Origin: Actinomycetales bacterium JB111
GTDB lineage: Bacteria; Actinomycetota; Actinomycetes; Actinomycetales; Actinomycetaceae
Length of the DNA: 64,000 nt
Assembly: GCA_900163555.1 (NCBI GenBank)
Contig: FUHX01000067.1
Coordinates: forward strand, 1 to 64,000
Reading direction: 5' to 3'
In this document: piece by piece, positions 7,308 to 15,824 of the stretch
How the letters are laid out: every line of letters starts with the position of its first letter
How positions within the stretch are numbered: position 1 is the first letter of the stretch
Position numbers and translations under genes: made by a program
The notes under the pieces: generated by a model
Told to the model about the DNA's origin: nothing
Databases searched by the model: none
What the model saw: only the letters and a program-made list of their open reading frames with translations

Positions 7308-9233
7308 TCAGGCGGGGGTGAGCTGCTGCCGGCCGGCGAGGGCGGCGTAGGTGCCGCCGGCCGCCGTCAGCTCGGCGTGGGTGCCCCGCTCGGCGATCCG
7401 GCCGTGGTCGAGGACGACGATCTGGTCGGCGGATGCGATCGTCGACAGGCGGTGGGCGATCGTGAGGGTCGTGCGGCCGCGGGCCAGGTCGTCGAGCGCG
7501 GCCTGGACCGCGCGCTCGGTGGTGTTGTCGAGGGCGGAGGTCGCCTCGTCGAGGACGAGGACGCGCGGGTCCCGCAGGATCGTGCGGGCGATCGCGATGC
7601 GCTGCTTCTCGCCGCCGGAGAACCGGTGGCCGCGCGCGCCGACGACCGTGTCGTACCCGTCGGGCAGGTCGGCGATGAGGTCGTGGACCTGGGCGGCTCG
7701 CGCCGCGGCCTCGATCTCCTCGTCGGTGGCGTCGGGCCGGGCGAAGCGGAGGTTCTCCCGGATCGTCGTGTGCAGGAGGTAGGTCTCCTGGGAGACGACG
7801 CCGACGATCGAGCTGAGGTCCTCCAGCGTCATGTCGCGCAGGTCGACACCGTCGATGGTCACGCGCCCGGAGGTCGGGTCGGCGAGCCGGGCGACCAGGG
7901 ACGCCATCGTGGACTTGCCCGAGCCGGTGTGGCCGACGAGGGCGAGCGAGCCGCCCGCCGGCACGTCGATGTCGATCCCGTCGAGCGCGGGGGTCTCCCC
8001 GCCGGGGTAGGTGTACGTGACGTTCTCGAACCGGACGTGACCCGAGACGTCGTCGGGCTCGATCGCGACCGGCTCGGCCGGGTCGTCGATCTCGACCACC
8101 AGGTCGAGGTACTCGAACACGCGGCTGAACAGGGCGAGCGAGGTGTAGACGTCGACGCCCACGTTGAGCACGCCCATGAGCGGGCGGAAGAGCTGGGACT
8201 GCAGGGCGGTGAAGGCGACGAGCGTTCCGATCGTGATGCCCTCGGACGTGGCCGGGAGGCCGGCGATCAGGTAGATGAGCGCCGGGATGGCGGCGAAGAC
8301 GATGCTCATCGTCGCCATGCGCCAGCGGCCGGCGAGCTGGCTGCGCACCTCGAGGTCCGCGAGCTCGCGGGAGGTCTCGGTGAACGTCCGCGCGGAGGCC
8401 TGGGTGCTGCCGAGGATCTTGCCGAGCATCGCGCCGCTGACGGACAGCGACTCCTCGACCTGACCCTGGAGGTTGGCCATCGCCCGCTGGCGCCTCGTGG
8501 TGATCTCGCGGCGCACGCGGGCGACCCGGCGGGTGAGCCAGATGGCCGGCGGCAGGACCGCGAGCGAGAGCAGCGACAGCTGCCAGGACAGGGCGACCAT
8601 GGCGACCGCGGTGCCGATCGCCGTCGTGATGTTCGAGGCGACCGACGTGGCGGTCGAGGTGACGACGGACTGCATGCCCTGGATGTCCTGGGTCAGTCGC
8701 GCCTGCACCTCCCCGCCACGGGTGCGGGTGAAGAAGTCGACGGACTGGCGCTGCAGGTGCGTGAACACGTTCGTGCGCAGGCCGTGCATGATGCGCTGCC
8801 CGACCGTCGTCGCCTGCCAGGTCTGCAGCACCCCGAAGACCGAAGTGAGCACGGTGACGGCCAGGAGGCCGCCGACCAGCGCGAGCAGGAGCGGGACGTC
8901 GTGGTTCGGGATCGCCTCGTCGATGAGGTGCTTGGTGATGAAGGGGGTGGCGAGGCCGATGATCGACGTCGCGACGATGAGCACCAGGACGAACGCGAGC
9001 GGGCCGCGATGCGGGCTGAACAGCGCGCCGATGCGGCGCAGGCTCACGGGGTGCTCCTGGAGCTGGGCCTTGTCGGCCGGGTCGAGCTGGGCGACACGGC
9101 CGCCGGGGCCGCCCGGGGATCCGGGGCCGCCCGGGCCGCCCGGGCCGCCTGGTCCGGTGCGACCGGAGCGGCCCGCGGAGCCGTCCGCGGAGTGGTGTGA
9201 CGTGGCTGAGGAGAGGTTCTGGGGTGCTGACAT
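7308..9233 (-). CDS. ABC exporter, fused permease and ATPase (multidrug type)
   Basis: A 641-residue half-transporter. Residues of about 15-50 form an unusual Gly/Pro-rich collagen-like stretch (repeated GPGGPGG). Six membrane helices follow (roughly 80-350), then a nucleotide-binding domain with Walker A GHTGSGKST, signature FSGGEKQR, Walker B VLVLDEATSALD and an H-loop in TIAHRLSTI. Members of this family work as homo- or heterodimers exporting drugs, lipids or peptides. The ATG at 9233 has a good GGAGG nine bases upstream; an upstream in-frame start at 9374 would place coding sequence over the operator. It is divergent from a marR gene, so repression by that MarR protein is likely. Confidence 0.9.
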   Translation of the reverse strand: MSAPQNLSSATSHHSADGSAGRSGRTGPGGPGGPGGPGSPGGPGGRVAQLDPADKAQLQEHPVSLRRIGALFSPHRGPLAFVLVLIVATSIIGLATPFITKHLIDEAIPNHDVPLLLALVGGLLAVTVLTSVFGVLQTWQATTVGQRIMHGLRTNVFTHLQRQSVDFFTRTRGGEVQARLTQDIQGMQSVVTSTATSVASNITTAIGTAVAMVALSWQLSLLSLAVLPPAIWLTRRVARVRREITTRRQRAMANLQGQVEESLSVSGAMLGKILGSTQASARTFTETSRELADLEVRSQLAGRWRMATMSIVFAAIPALIYLIAGLPATSEGITIGTLVAFTALQSQLFRPLMGVLNVGVDVYTSLALFSRVFEYLDLVVEIDDPAEPVAIEPDDVSGHVRFENVTYTYPGGETPALDGIDIDVPAGGSLALVGHTGSGKSTMASLVARLADPTSGRVTIDGVDLRDMTLEDLSSIVGVVSQETYLLHTTIRENLRFARPDATDEEIEAAARAAQVHDLIADLPDGYDTVVGARGHRFSGGEKQRIAIARTILRDPRVLVLDEATSALDNTTERAVQAALDDLARGRTTLTIAHRLSTIASADQIVVLDHGRIAERGTHAELTAAGGTYAALAGRQQLTPA

Positions 9234-9377
9234 TGCGCACCGCCTCCTTCGTGTAGGACGAAAGCTTTCAGAAGTCGTGGGGAGGCTGTCGGCGAGCGCG
9301 CCCGCGGATCCGTCCGGGGGTCCGTCTGGTTGTCCATCTGGTCCGGCCGTGGCGTCGTGCTCGCCTTCGCTCATTGC

Positions 9378-9421
9378 TGAGGTTACCTCACAATGAGGCT
9401 AACGTCGAGCGCGGCTAGAGT
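9378..9421. promoter_or_regulatory. MarR operator and marR promoter
   Basis: TGAGGT-T-ACCTCA (9378-9390) is a perfect palindrome, flanked by ATTG on the left and CAAT on the right. It lies 25 bp before the marR -10 box TAGAGT (9416-9421), so it covers the -35 region. The ATG follows the -10 by exactly six bases. Location between divergent marR and exporter genes suggests control of both. Confidence 0.6.
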
Positions 9422-9427
9422 ATTCCC

Positions 9428-9901
9428 ATGCCCGACTCCCGCATCCCCGCGCAGCCGGACCCCGCCCGCAACCACACGCTCGGCACGCGCGCGGAGACGT
9501 ACGAGCTCATCATGGCCGCGGCCCGCCACATGCGCCGGGAGTGGATGGCCTCGCTCGAGCCGTGGGGCCAGTCCCCGCACGAGTTCCGCGCCCTTCGGGC
9601 CGCCATCGACCACGACGGCGCCGCCCGCCTCTCGGACATCGCCGAGCGGCTGCGCATCGCGCCCCGGTCCGCGACCGAGGTCGTCGACTCCCTCCAGGCC
9701 AAGGGCCTGGTCGAGCGGGCCCCGAGCCCCACGGACCGACGCTCGATCCTCGTGGTGCCGACCGACGCCGGCCGCGAGGCGGCCGACGCGATCCTTGCGG
9801 GCCGCTCCGTTCTCGGTGCCCGCATGCTGGCGCCGCTGGACGCCGACGAGCAGGAGCAGCTGCGCGGCCTCCTCATGCGCATCCTCGGCCCGGACCACTG
9901 A
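9428..9901 (+). CDS. MarR-family transcriptional regulator
   Basis: A 157-residue winged-helix regulator. After a short polar N-terminus come the dimerisation helix, the helix-turn-helix region (ARLSDIAERLRIAPRSATEVVDSLQAKGLVER, about 75-106) and the wing sequence SPTDRRSILVVPTDAG with the conserved DRR. MarR proteins are dimeric repressors of drug efflux genes released by phenolic or oxidant ligands. TAGAGT-N6-ATG indicates a leaderless transcript, and the palindrome at 9378-9390 covers its own -35 region, so autoregulation is likely. It is divergent from the ABC exporter, its probable main target. Confidence 0.9.
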   Translation: MPDSRIPAQPDPARNHTLGTRAETYELIMAAARHMRREWMASLEPWGQSPHEFRALRAAIDHDGAARLSDIAERLRIAPRSATEVVDSLQAKGLVERAPSPTDRRSILVVPTDAGREAADAILAGRSVLGARMLAPLDADEQEQLRGLLMRILGPDH

Positions 9902-9951
9902 CGCCGGCCCTCCCCAGCCACTCCCCGCCCGTCTCCACCCCCACTTTTCCG

Positions 9952-10022
9952 GTGAGGTAGGAACGGAACCCGCGACGTAGGAACTGCGAGTTCCTCCCTC
10001 GGGCGCTCCGTTCCTACCTCAC
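9952..10022. repeat. 71-bp dispersed palindromic element, copy A
   Basis: The outer arms GTGAGGTAGGAACGGA (9952-9967) and the exact complement (10007-10022) pair over 16 bp. Inside are a 4-bp stem and a 7-bp hairpin AGGAACT-GCG-AGTTCCT. A second copy of the same length at 57888-57958 matches at 62 of 71 positions. The element is intergenic, between marR and the MauE-like gene. It could form a cruciform or an RNA structure. Confidence 0.8.
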
Positions 10023-10094
10023 GGATGACGACGCGGACGGGGACGGGGAGCGGTCCACCTTCCCCGCCCCGACGACGACGCCTACCGTCCTCAC

Positions 10095-11003
10095 ATGACG
10101 ACCTTCGCGTACGGCGTGGCCACGATCGGCGTGGCCGTCGTGCTGCTCGCCGCCGGGATCGGCAAGCTGGCGCGGACGCCCGACCCCGAGCACATGGCCG
10201 CCCTCGGCCTCCCGCCGCGGCTGCGCTCGGTGGCCGTCATCCGCGCCCACGCGTGCGCCGAGATCCTCCTCGCCCTCGCCCTCATCGCCCTCCCCGGGCT
10301 CTTCCTCGCCGCCGCGGGCCTGGCCGCCCTCGCCCTCTCGGTCACCTATCTGGTCGTCGCCTGGCGCGCGTGGCGCTCTCCGGAGGCCCTGCGCTGCCAC
10401 TGCTTCGGCGCCGACGACACCCGGCCGGTCGGCCCCGCACACCTCGCGCTCAACCTCGCGCTCGTCGTCGCCTCGGGGGTGACGATCGCCGGCGGCATCG
10501 ACGGGTTCTTCCCCGCCCGCGACCTCCACCCGGCGATCGCCGGCGTCCTCGCGATCCCCGCCCTGTTCGCCTTCTTCTGGCCGGGCGAGGGCGAGCGGCG
10601 CCCGCCCGACCTCGACGCCCACCCCTACCTGCGCCGCCCCGTGCCCGCCGGAGCGGTCGTCATCGACGGCGCCAGCCGCGACCTGCGCGAGCTCACGAAG
10701 GCCGGCGCACACATGCTCATACGCATCCCGAGGCTCGGCCGCGACCGGGAGTACGTCGAGGCCGCCCTGCCGTCGTGGCGCGAGCGCCTGCCCCGCGTGA
10801 CGGTCTCCGTGACGTCCGGGGACCGCGGCGGCGCGTACCGCCGGCTCGGGATGGTCGGCGCCCCGTCCGCCGTCGTGCTCGGCGCCGACGGCCTGCTGGC
10901 CGCGGGTCCGGCCATGGGCTACAACGGCATGAGTGAGCTCGTGCGCGAGCTCGCCCGCACGATCGACTCCCAGGCCGAGGGTTCCTCCGACCGAACCCTG
11001 TGA
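10095..11003 (+). CDS. MauE/DoxX-like membrane protein with thioredoxin-like C-terminal domain
   Basis: A 302-residue protein. The first 170 residues hold about four to five membrane segments in the MauE/DoxX layout, with a CHCFG motif at 101-105 between helices, like the CxCFG motif of MauE-type redox proteins. Residues of about 185-290 look soluble and thioredoxin-like (VTVSVTSGDRGGAYRRLGMVGAPSAVV, then a GADG turn), with a cis-Pro-like AP in GAPS but no CxxC. Known MauE proteins help form disulfides in partner proteins; the physiological role here is unknown. TACCGT-N6-ATG suggests a leaderless start. It lies just upstream of valS on the same strand but probably has its own promoter. Confidence 0.75.
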   Translation: MTTFAYGVATIGVAVVLLAAGIGKLARTPDPEHMAALGLPPRLRSVAVIRAHACAEILLALALIALPGLFLAAAGLAALALSVTYLVVAWRAWRSPEALRCHCFGADDTRPVGPAHLALNLALVVASGVTIAGGIDGFFPARDLHPAIAGVLAIPALFAFFWPGEGERRPPDLDAHPYLRRPVPAGAVVIDGASRDLRELTKAGAHMLIRIPRLGRDREYVEAALPSWRERLPRVTVSVTSGDRGGAYRRLGMVGAPSAVVLGADGLLAAGPAMGYNGMSELVRELARTIDSQAEGSSDRTL

Positions 11004-11068
11004 GATCGGCCCGACGTCACGCGGAAGGGGCCAAAGGGCCCCGCGGGCGCATGAAACAATCGGGCACC

Positions 11069-13729
11069 ATGAGCGACTCCTCCACCACGCCGTCGGCCGT
11101 CTCCCTCCCAGCACCCACCGTGCCGGACCGGGTGAGCGCGGACGGCCTGGAGGAGCGGCACGACGCCCGCTGGGCCGAGCTCGGCACGAACGACTTCGAC
11201 CGCACCACCCCGCGCGAGAACGTCTACTCGATCGACACCCCGCCGCCCACGGCGTCCGGGTCGCTCCACGTCGGTCACGTCTTCAGCTACACGCAGACGG
11301 ACGTCATCGCGCGCTACCAGCGCATGCGCGGCAGGTCCGTGTTCTACCCGATGGGCTGGGACGACAACGGCCTGCCGACCGAGCGCCGCGTCCAGAACTA
11401 CTACGGCGTGCGCTGCGACCCGTCGTTGCCGTACGACCCGGACTTCACTCCCCCGCACTCCGGCGGCGAGGGCAAGTCGATCCGCGCCGCGGACCAGGTG
11501 CCGATCAGCCGCAAGAACTTCGTCGAGCTCTGCCTCACCCTCGCCGCCGAGGACGAGGTCGCGTTCGAGCACGTCTTCCGCCGCCTCGGGCTGTCCGTGG
11601 ACTGGAAGCAGACCTACCAGACCATCGGCGCGACCGCGCAGAAGGTCTCCCAGGCCGCGTTCCTGCGCAACCTCGCCCGCGGCGAGGCCTACCAGCAGGA
11701 GGCCCCCGGCCTGTGGGACATCACGTTCCAGACGGCCGTCGCCCAGGCGGAGCTCGAGGCGCGCGACTACCCCGGGCACTACCACAAGATCGCCTTCCAC
11801 ACGGCCGACGGCGGCGACGTCGTCATCGAGACGACGCGCCCCGAGCTGCTCGCGGCCTGCGTCGCGCTCATCGCCCACCCCGACGACGAGCGGTACCGCT
11901 TCCTGTTCGGCAAGACGGTCACGAGCCCCCTGTTCGGCGTCGAGATCCCGGTCCTCGCCCACCCGGCGGCAGAGGCCGACAAGGGCTCCGGCATCGCGAT
12001 GTGCTGCACCTTCGGCGACCTCACGGACGTCCAGTGGTGGCGCGAGCTCGACCTGGACACCCGCGCGATCATCGGCCGCGACGGCCGCCTGCTGCGCGGC
12101 GTCCCCGAGTGGCTGAGCGGGAAGGGCGCGGAGCTGTACGAGCAGTCGCTCGCCGGCAAGACCGCCTTCTCCGCCCGCGAGGGCATGGTCGCCGCGCTGC
12201 GCGAGTCCGGCGAGCTCCTCGAGGACCCCACGCCCACCCAGCGCAAGGCGAACTTCTACGAGCGCGGCGACAAGCCGCTCGAGATCGTCACCTCCCGACA
12301 GTGGTACCTCCGCAACGGCGGCCGGGCGTTCACGGACGACAACGGCGAGGACCTGCGCGCCAACCTCGTCGCCCGCGGCCGCGAGCTCTCCTTCCACCCG
12401 GCCTTCATGAACTCGCGCTACGAGAACTGGGTGGAGGGCCTGAACACGGACTGGCTGGTCAGCCGCCAGCGGTTCTTCGGCGTGCCGATCCCCCTGTGGT
12501 ACCCGGTGGACGAGAACGGCGAGACCGTCTTCGACTCGCCGATCGTCCCGGACGAGGCGAGCCTCCCGGTCGACCCGTCCTCCGACGCGGCGCCCGGGTA
12601 CGACGAGTCCCAGCGCGGTGTGCCCGGCGGCTTCGTCGGCGAGCCGGACATCCTCGACACGTGGGCGACCAGCTCGCTGACCCCGCTCATCGTCGGCGGC
12701 TGGCTCGACGACGCGGACCTGTTCTCCCGCGTCTTCCCGATGGACCTGCGCCCGCAGGGCCACGACATCATCCGCACCTGGCTGTTCTCGTCGATCGCCC
12801 GCGCCCACCACGAGTTCGACTCGCTGCCGTGGTCGAACGCCGCGATCTCCGGCTGGATCCTCGACCCGGACCGCAAGAAGATGTCGAAGTCCAAGGGCAA
12901 CGTGGTCACGCCGATCGGCCTGCTCGAGGAGCACGGCTCGGACGCGGTGCGCTACTGGGCCTCGTCCGCGAAGCTCGGCGTCGACACGGCGTTCGAGGTC
13001 CAGCAGATGAAGATCGGCCGACGCCTGGCGATCAAGGTCCTCAACGCCTCGAAGTTCGCCCTGACGATGGGCGGCGACGCTCCCCTGGAGCTGGACCCGG
13101 CCCGGGTGACCCACGACGTCGACAAGGCGATGCTCGCGAGCCTCGCCCGCGTCGTCGGCCAGGCGACGACGGCGCTCGAGGGCTACGACTACGCGCGCGC
13201 CCTGGAGGCCACGGAGTCCTCGTTCTGGACGTTCTGCGACGACTACCTCGAGCTCGTCAAGGAGCGCGCCTACAACCGCGAGGGCGTCTCGAGCGAGGCG
13301 GACGCCGGGTCCGCGCGCGCCGCGCTCGCGCTCGCCGTGGACACCTACGTCCGCCTGCTCGCGCCGTTCCTGCCTTTCGCGACCGACGAGGTCTGGTCCT
13401 GGTACCGCACCGAATCCGTCCACTCGGCCGACTGGCCGTCCGGCGACGACCTGCGCGCGGCCTCCGGCGACGCGGACCCGGCCCTCGTCGTCGCGGCCGG
13501 TCATGCGCTGGCCGCGCTGCGGAAGGTGAAGTCGGAGGCGAAGGTCTCCCAGAAGGTGCCCTTCACGTCGGTCACGCTCTCCGTCCCGACGTCGGGCCTG
13601 GCCTTCGTCCGGGCGGTCGCCTCGGACCTCGCCCAGGCGACGAAGTCGCGGGCCGAGATCGAGTTCGTCGACGGCGGCGAGGCCGAGTCCCTGTCGGTCA
13701 CCGCGCACGAGCTCGGCTCCCTCGACTGA
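11069..13729 (+). CDS. valS: Valyl-tRNA synthetase (archaeal-like actinobacterial type)
   Basis: An 886-residue class Ia synthetase that charges tRNA-Val. The HIGH-type motif HVGH is at 67-70 in PPPTASGSLHVGH, an editing domain is inserted in the middle, and KMSKS is at about 604-608 (RKKMSKSKGN). The early block MGWDDNGLPTERRVQNYYGVRCDP is typical of the bacterial/archaeal ValRS form found in actinobacteria and rickettsiae, and the C-terminal coiled coil of E. coli-type ValRS is absent. The ATG at 11069 is chosen; an ATG six codons earlier is possible. AACAAT lies eight bases before the chosen start. The acyl-CoA synthetase gene follows after 121 bp. Confidence 0.95.
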   Translation: MSDSSTTPSAVSLPAPTVPDRVSADGLEERHDARWAELGTNDFDRTTPRENVYSIDTPPPTASGSLHVGHVFSYTQTDVIARYQRMRGRSVFYPMGWDDNGLPTERRVQNYYGVRCDPSLPYDPDFTPPHSGGEGKSIRAADQVPISRKNFVELCLTLAAEDEVAFEHVFRRLGLSVDWKQTYQTIGATAQKVSQAAFLRNLARGEAYQQEAPGLWDITFQTAVAQAELEARDYPGHYHKIAFHTADGGDVVIETTRPELLAACVALIAHPDDERYRFLFGKTVTSPLFGVEIPVLAHPAAEADKGSGIAMCCTFGDLTDVQWWRELDLDTRAIIGRDGRLLRGVPEWLSGKGAELYEQSLAGKTAFSAREGMVAALRESGELLEDPTPTQRKANFYERGDKPLEIVTSRQWYLRNGGRAFTDDNGEDLRANLVARGRELSFHPAFMNSRYENWVEGLNTDWLVSRQRFFGVPIPLWYPVDENGETVFDSPIVPDEASLPVDPSSDAAPGYDESQRGVPGGFVGEPDILDTWATSSLTPLIVGGWLDDADLFSRVFPMDLRPQGHDIIRTWLFSSIARAHHEFDSLPWSNAAISGWILDPDRKKMSKSKGNVVTPIGLLEEHGSDAVRYWASSAKLGVDTAFEVQQMKIGRRLAIKVLNASKFALTMGGDAPLELDPARVTHDVDKAMLASLARVVGQATTALEGYDYARALEATESSFWTFCDDYLELVKERAYNREGVSSEADAGSARAALALAVDTYVRLLAPFLPFATDEVWSWYRTESVHSADWPSGDDLRAASGDADPALVVAAGHALAALRKVKSEAKVSQKVPFTSVTLSVPTSGLAFVRAVASDLAQATKSRAEIEFVDGGEAESLSVTAHELGSLD

Positions 13730-13850
13730 CGCGTACGCTCGACCCTGTGGTGTCCGCCGGTGGCGGGCGCCACAGGACACTCCCCCGACCACCCACCCAT
13801 CCGATCGCGCACCGCCCGCACGCCATCGACGTCGTTCCCCGGAGGACGCA

Positions 13851-15686
13851 ATGACCCGACCCACCTCCCACACCGAGGGCCGAGGAGACTTCGACGAGTC
13901 GACGTCGATCCCCGACCTGCTGCTCAAGCGGGTCTCCTCCGCGCCCTCGGGCACGCTCATCGAGCGCCGGTCCGGCGCGGACGACGGCTGGGCGCCGACG
14001 ACCGCGACCGATTTCGAGGCGGAGGTGCTGACGGTCGCCAAGGGCCTGATCGGCAGCGGCGTGCAGGTGGGTGACCGGGTGGCGATCATGTCCCCGACCC
14101 GGTACGAGTGGACGCTGCTGGACTTCGCGGCCTGGTACGTCGGCGCCGTCCCCGTGCCGATCTACGAGACGTCCTCGGCCGAGCAGGCCGAGTGGATCCT
14201 TTCCAACGCCGGGATCACGCTCGCGTTCGTGGACGGCCCGGAGCGCGCGGCCGTGATCGAGGAGGCCGCGGGGCTCGCGACCGAGGGTTTCGAGCCCCTG
14301 CAGCTGCGGGAGACCCTGGCGATCGACGACGGCGCGATCGACGAGCTCGTCCGCCGCGGTAAGGACGTGACCGACTCCGACGTCGCCGCCCGCCGGGACG
14401 CGATCACCGGCGCCGACCTCGCCACGATCATCTACACGTCCGGGACGACCGGCCGGCCCAAGGGCGTCGAGCTCACGCACGGCAACTTCGTGGCGCTCGT
14501 CGTCAACGGCGTGGCGGACCCGAACCTCCGCGACGTCGTCGCCACGGACGGGAGCCGGACGCTGCTGTTCATCCCGCTCGCGCACGTCTTCGGCCGGTTC
14601 GTCGAGGTCCTCGTGGTGCACTCGGGTGCCGTCCTCGGCCACAGCCCGGACATCAAGCAGCTCGTCCCGAACCTGCAGAGCTTCCGCCCGACCTTCCTCC
14701 TCGCGGTCCCGCGCGTCTTCGAGAAGGTCTACAACTCGGCCGACGCGAAGGCCTCCGCGTCCCCCGTCAAGCGCCGCATCTTCCGCTGGGCCGCCAAGGT
14801 CGCCGAGAGGGCCTCGCGCGCGGAGGAGTCGCCGCAGGGCGTCGGCGCCGCGCTCAGGGCGCAGCTCAAGGTCGCGGACCGCCTCGTCTTCTCGACGCTG
14901 CGCGAGATCATGGGCGGTCAGCTCCGCTACGCGGTCTCCGGCGGCGGCCCGCTCGGTGCGCGGCTCGGCCATTTCTTCCGCGGCATGGGTCTCGTGGTCC
15001 TCGAGGGCTACGGCCTGACCGAGTCCGGCGCCCCGACGTCGGTGAACCTGCCCGGCCGCATCAAGATCGGCACGGTGGGCCCGGCCTACCCCGGCACCTC
15101 CGTGCGGGTGGCCGACTCCGGCGAGATCGAGATCTCTGGTCCCCACGTCTTCCGCGGCTACTACGGCAACCCGGACGCGACGGCCGAGGTCTTCGCCGAG
15201 GACGGCTGGTTCCGCACCGGCGACCTCGGCTCGCTCGACTCCGACGGCTACCTGACGATCACGGGCCGCGCCAAGGAGATCATCGTGACGGCGGGCGGGA
15301 AGAACGTGGCGCCCGCGATTCTCGAGGACCGCCTGCGCGGCCACCCGATCGTCTCCCAGGTGGTCGTGGTGGGCGAGGGCAAGCCGTTCATCGGCGCGCT
15401 CATCACCCTCGACGCCGAGATGCTGCCGCAGTGGCTGGAGAACCACTCGCTGCCGGCGATGTCGGTCGCGGAGGCTGCGAAGGACCCGAAGGTGGCCGAG
15501 GCGATGGAGGCCGCCGTCGCACGCACCAACCGGGCGGTCAGCCGCGCCGAGTCGATCCGCAAGTTTACGATCCTCGCCACCGACTTCACGGAGGACAACG
15601 GCTACCTCACGCCGTCGTCGAAGGTGAAGCGCACGGCCGTGCTGCGGGACTTCACCTCGGACATCGAGGGCATCTACGCGGGCTGA
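13851..15686 (+). CDS. Long-chain fatty-acid--CoA ligase (AMP-binding, FadD15-like)
   Basis: A 611-residue ANL-superfamily enzyme that activates fatty acids to acyl-adenylate and then acyl-CoA. The AMP-binding P-loop IIYTSGTTGRPKGVELTH spans 193-210. The motif YGLTESGAPTSV and the hinge/adenylation motif GWFRTGDLGSLDSDGYLTITGRAKEIIV are present, with a catalytic Lys near the C-terminus in SSKVKR. Length and motif spacing match mycobacterial FadD15 and bacterial long-chain ligases. GGAGGACGCA upstream provides a Shine-Dalgarno sequence. A good terminator follows the stop. Confidence 0.92.
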   Translation: MTRPTSHTEGRGDFDESTSIPDLLLKRVSSAPSGTLIERRSGADDGWAPTTATDFEAEVLTVAKGLIGSGVQVGDRVAIMSPTRYEWTLLDFAAWYVGAVPVPIYETSSAEQAEWILSNAGITLAFVDGPERAAVIEEAAGLATEGFEPLQLRETLAIDDGAIDELVRRGKDVTDSDVAARRDAITGADLATIIYTSGTTGRPKGVELTHGNFVALVVNGVADPNLRDVVATDGSRTLLFIPLAHVFGRFVEVLVVHSGAVLGHSPDIKQLVPNLQSFRPTFLLAVPRVFEKVYNSADAKASASPVKRRIFRWAAKVAERASRAEESPQGVGAALRAQLKVADRLVFSTLREIMGGQLRYAVSGGGPLGARLGHFFRGMGLVVLEGYGLTESGAPTSVNLPGRIKIGTVGPAYPGTSVRVADSGEIEISGPHVFRGYYGNPDATAEVFAEDGWFRTGDLGSLDSDGYLTITGRAKEIIVTAGGKNVAPAILEDRLRGHPIVSQVVVVGEGKPFIGALITLDAEMLPQWLENHSLPAMSVAEAAKDPKVAEAMEAAVARTNRAVSRAESIRKFTILATDFTEDNGYLTPSSKVKRTAVLRDFTSDIEGIYAG

Positions 15687-15702
15687 GAGCCGCCGGCAGA
15701 CG

Positions 15703-15735
15703 CGTGGCCCCGGGGCGATCCGCCCCGGGGCCACG
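15703..15735 (+). terminator. Terminator after the acyl-CoA ligase
   Basis: A 15-bp stem (15703-15717 with 15721-15735) is built on GTGGCCCCGGGGCG and its complement with an ATC loop, 16 nt after the stop. Confidence 0.85.
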
Positions 15736-15772
15736 TCCGTCCTCTGGGGGCGTCCGGGACGGTGCGCGGGCA

Positions 15773-15782
15773 GGGGTACCCC
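15773..15782. promoter_or_regulatory. GGGGTACCCC palindrome upstream of the third PepSY-like lipoprotein
   Basis: Same perfect palindrome as at 2797-2806, centred 47 bp before the ATG at 15825, whose -10 box TAGGTT (15813-15818) lies six bases upstream. Conservation of site and spacing between paralogues suggests a shared regulator. Confidence 0.5.
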
Positions 15783-15824
15783 GCACTCTCCCGACGACGG
15801 CGCACCCTTTCGTAGGTTGCGGTC

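Noticed and set aside
9234-9374. Upstream start for the ABC exporter at 9374
   Set aside because: The extra 47 residues have no conserved features and begin next to the MarR operator, while the ATG at 9233 has a proper Shine-Dalgarno sequence.
10919-14089. Long antisense open frame across valS
   Set aside because: It is the reverse complement of valS codons and shows repetitive Arg/Gly/Val composition typical of GC-rich shadow frames.
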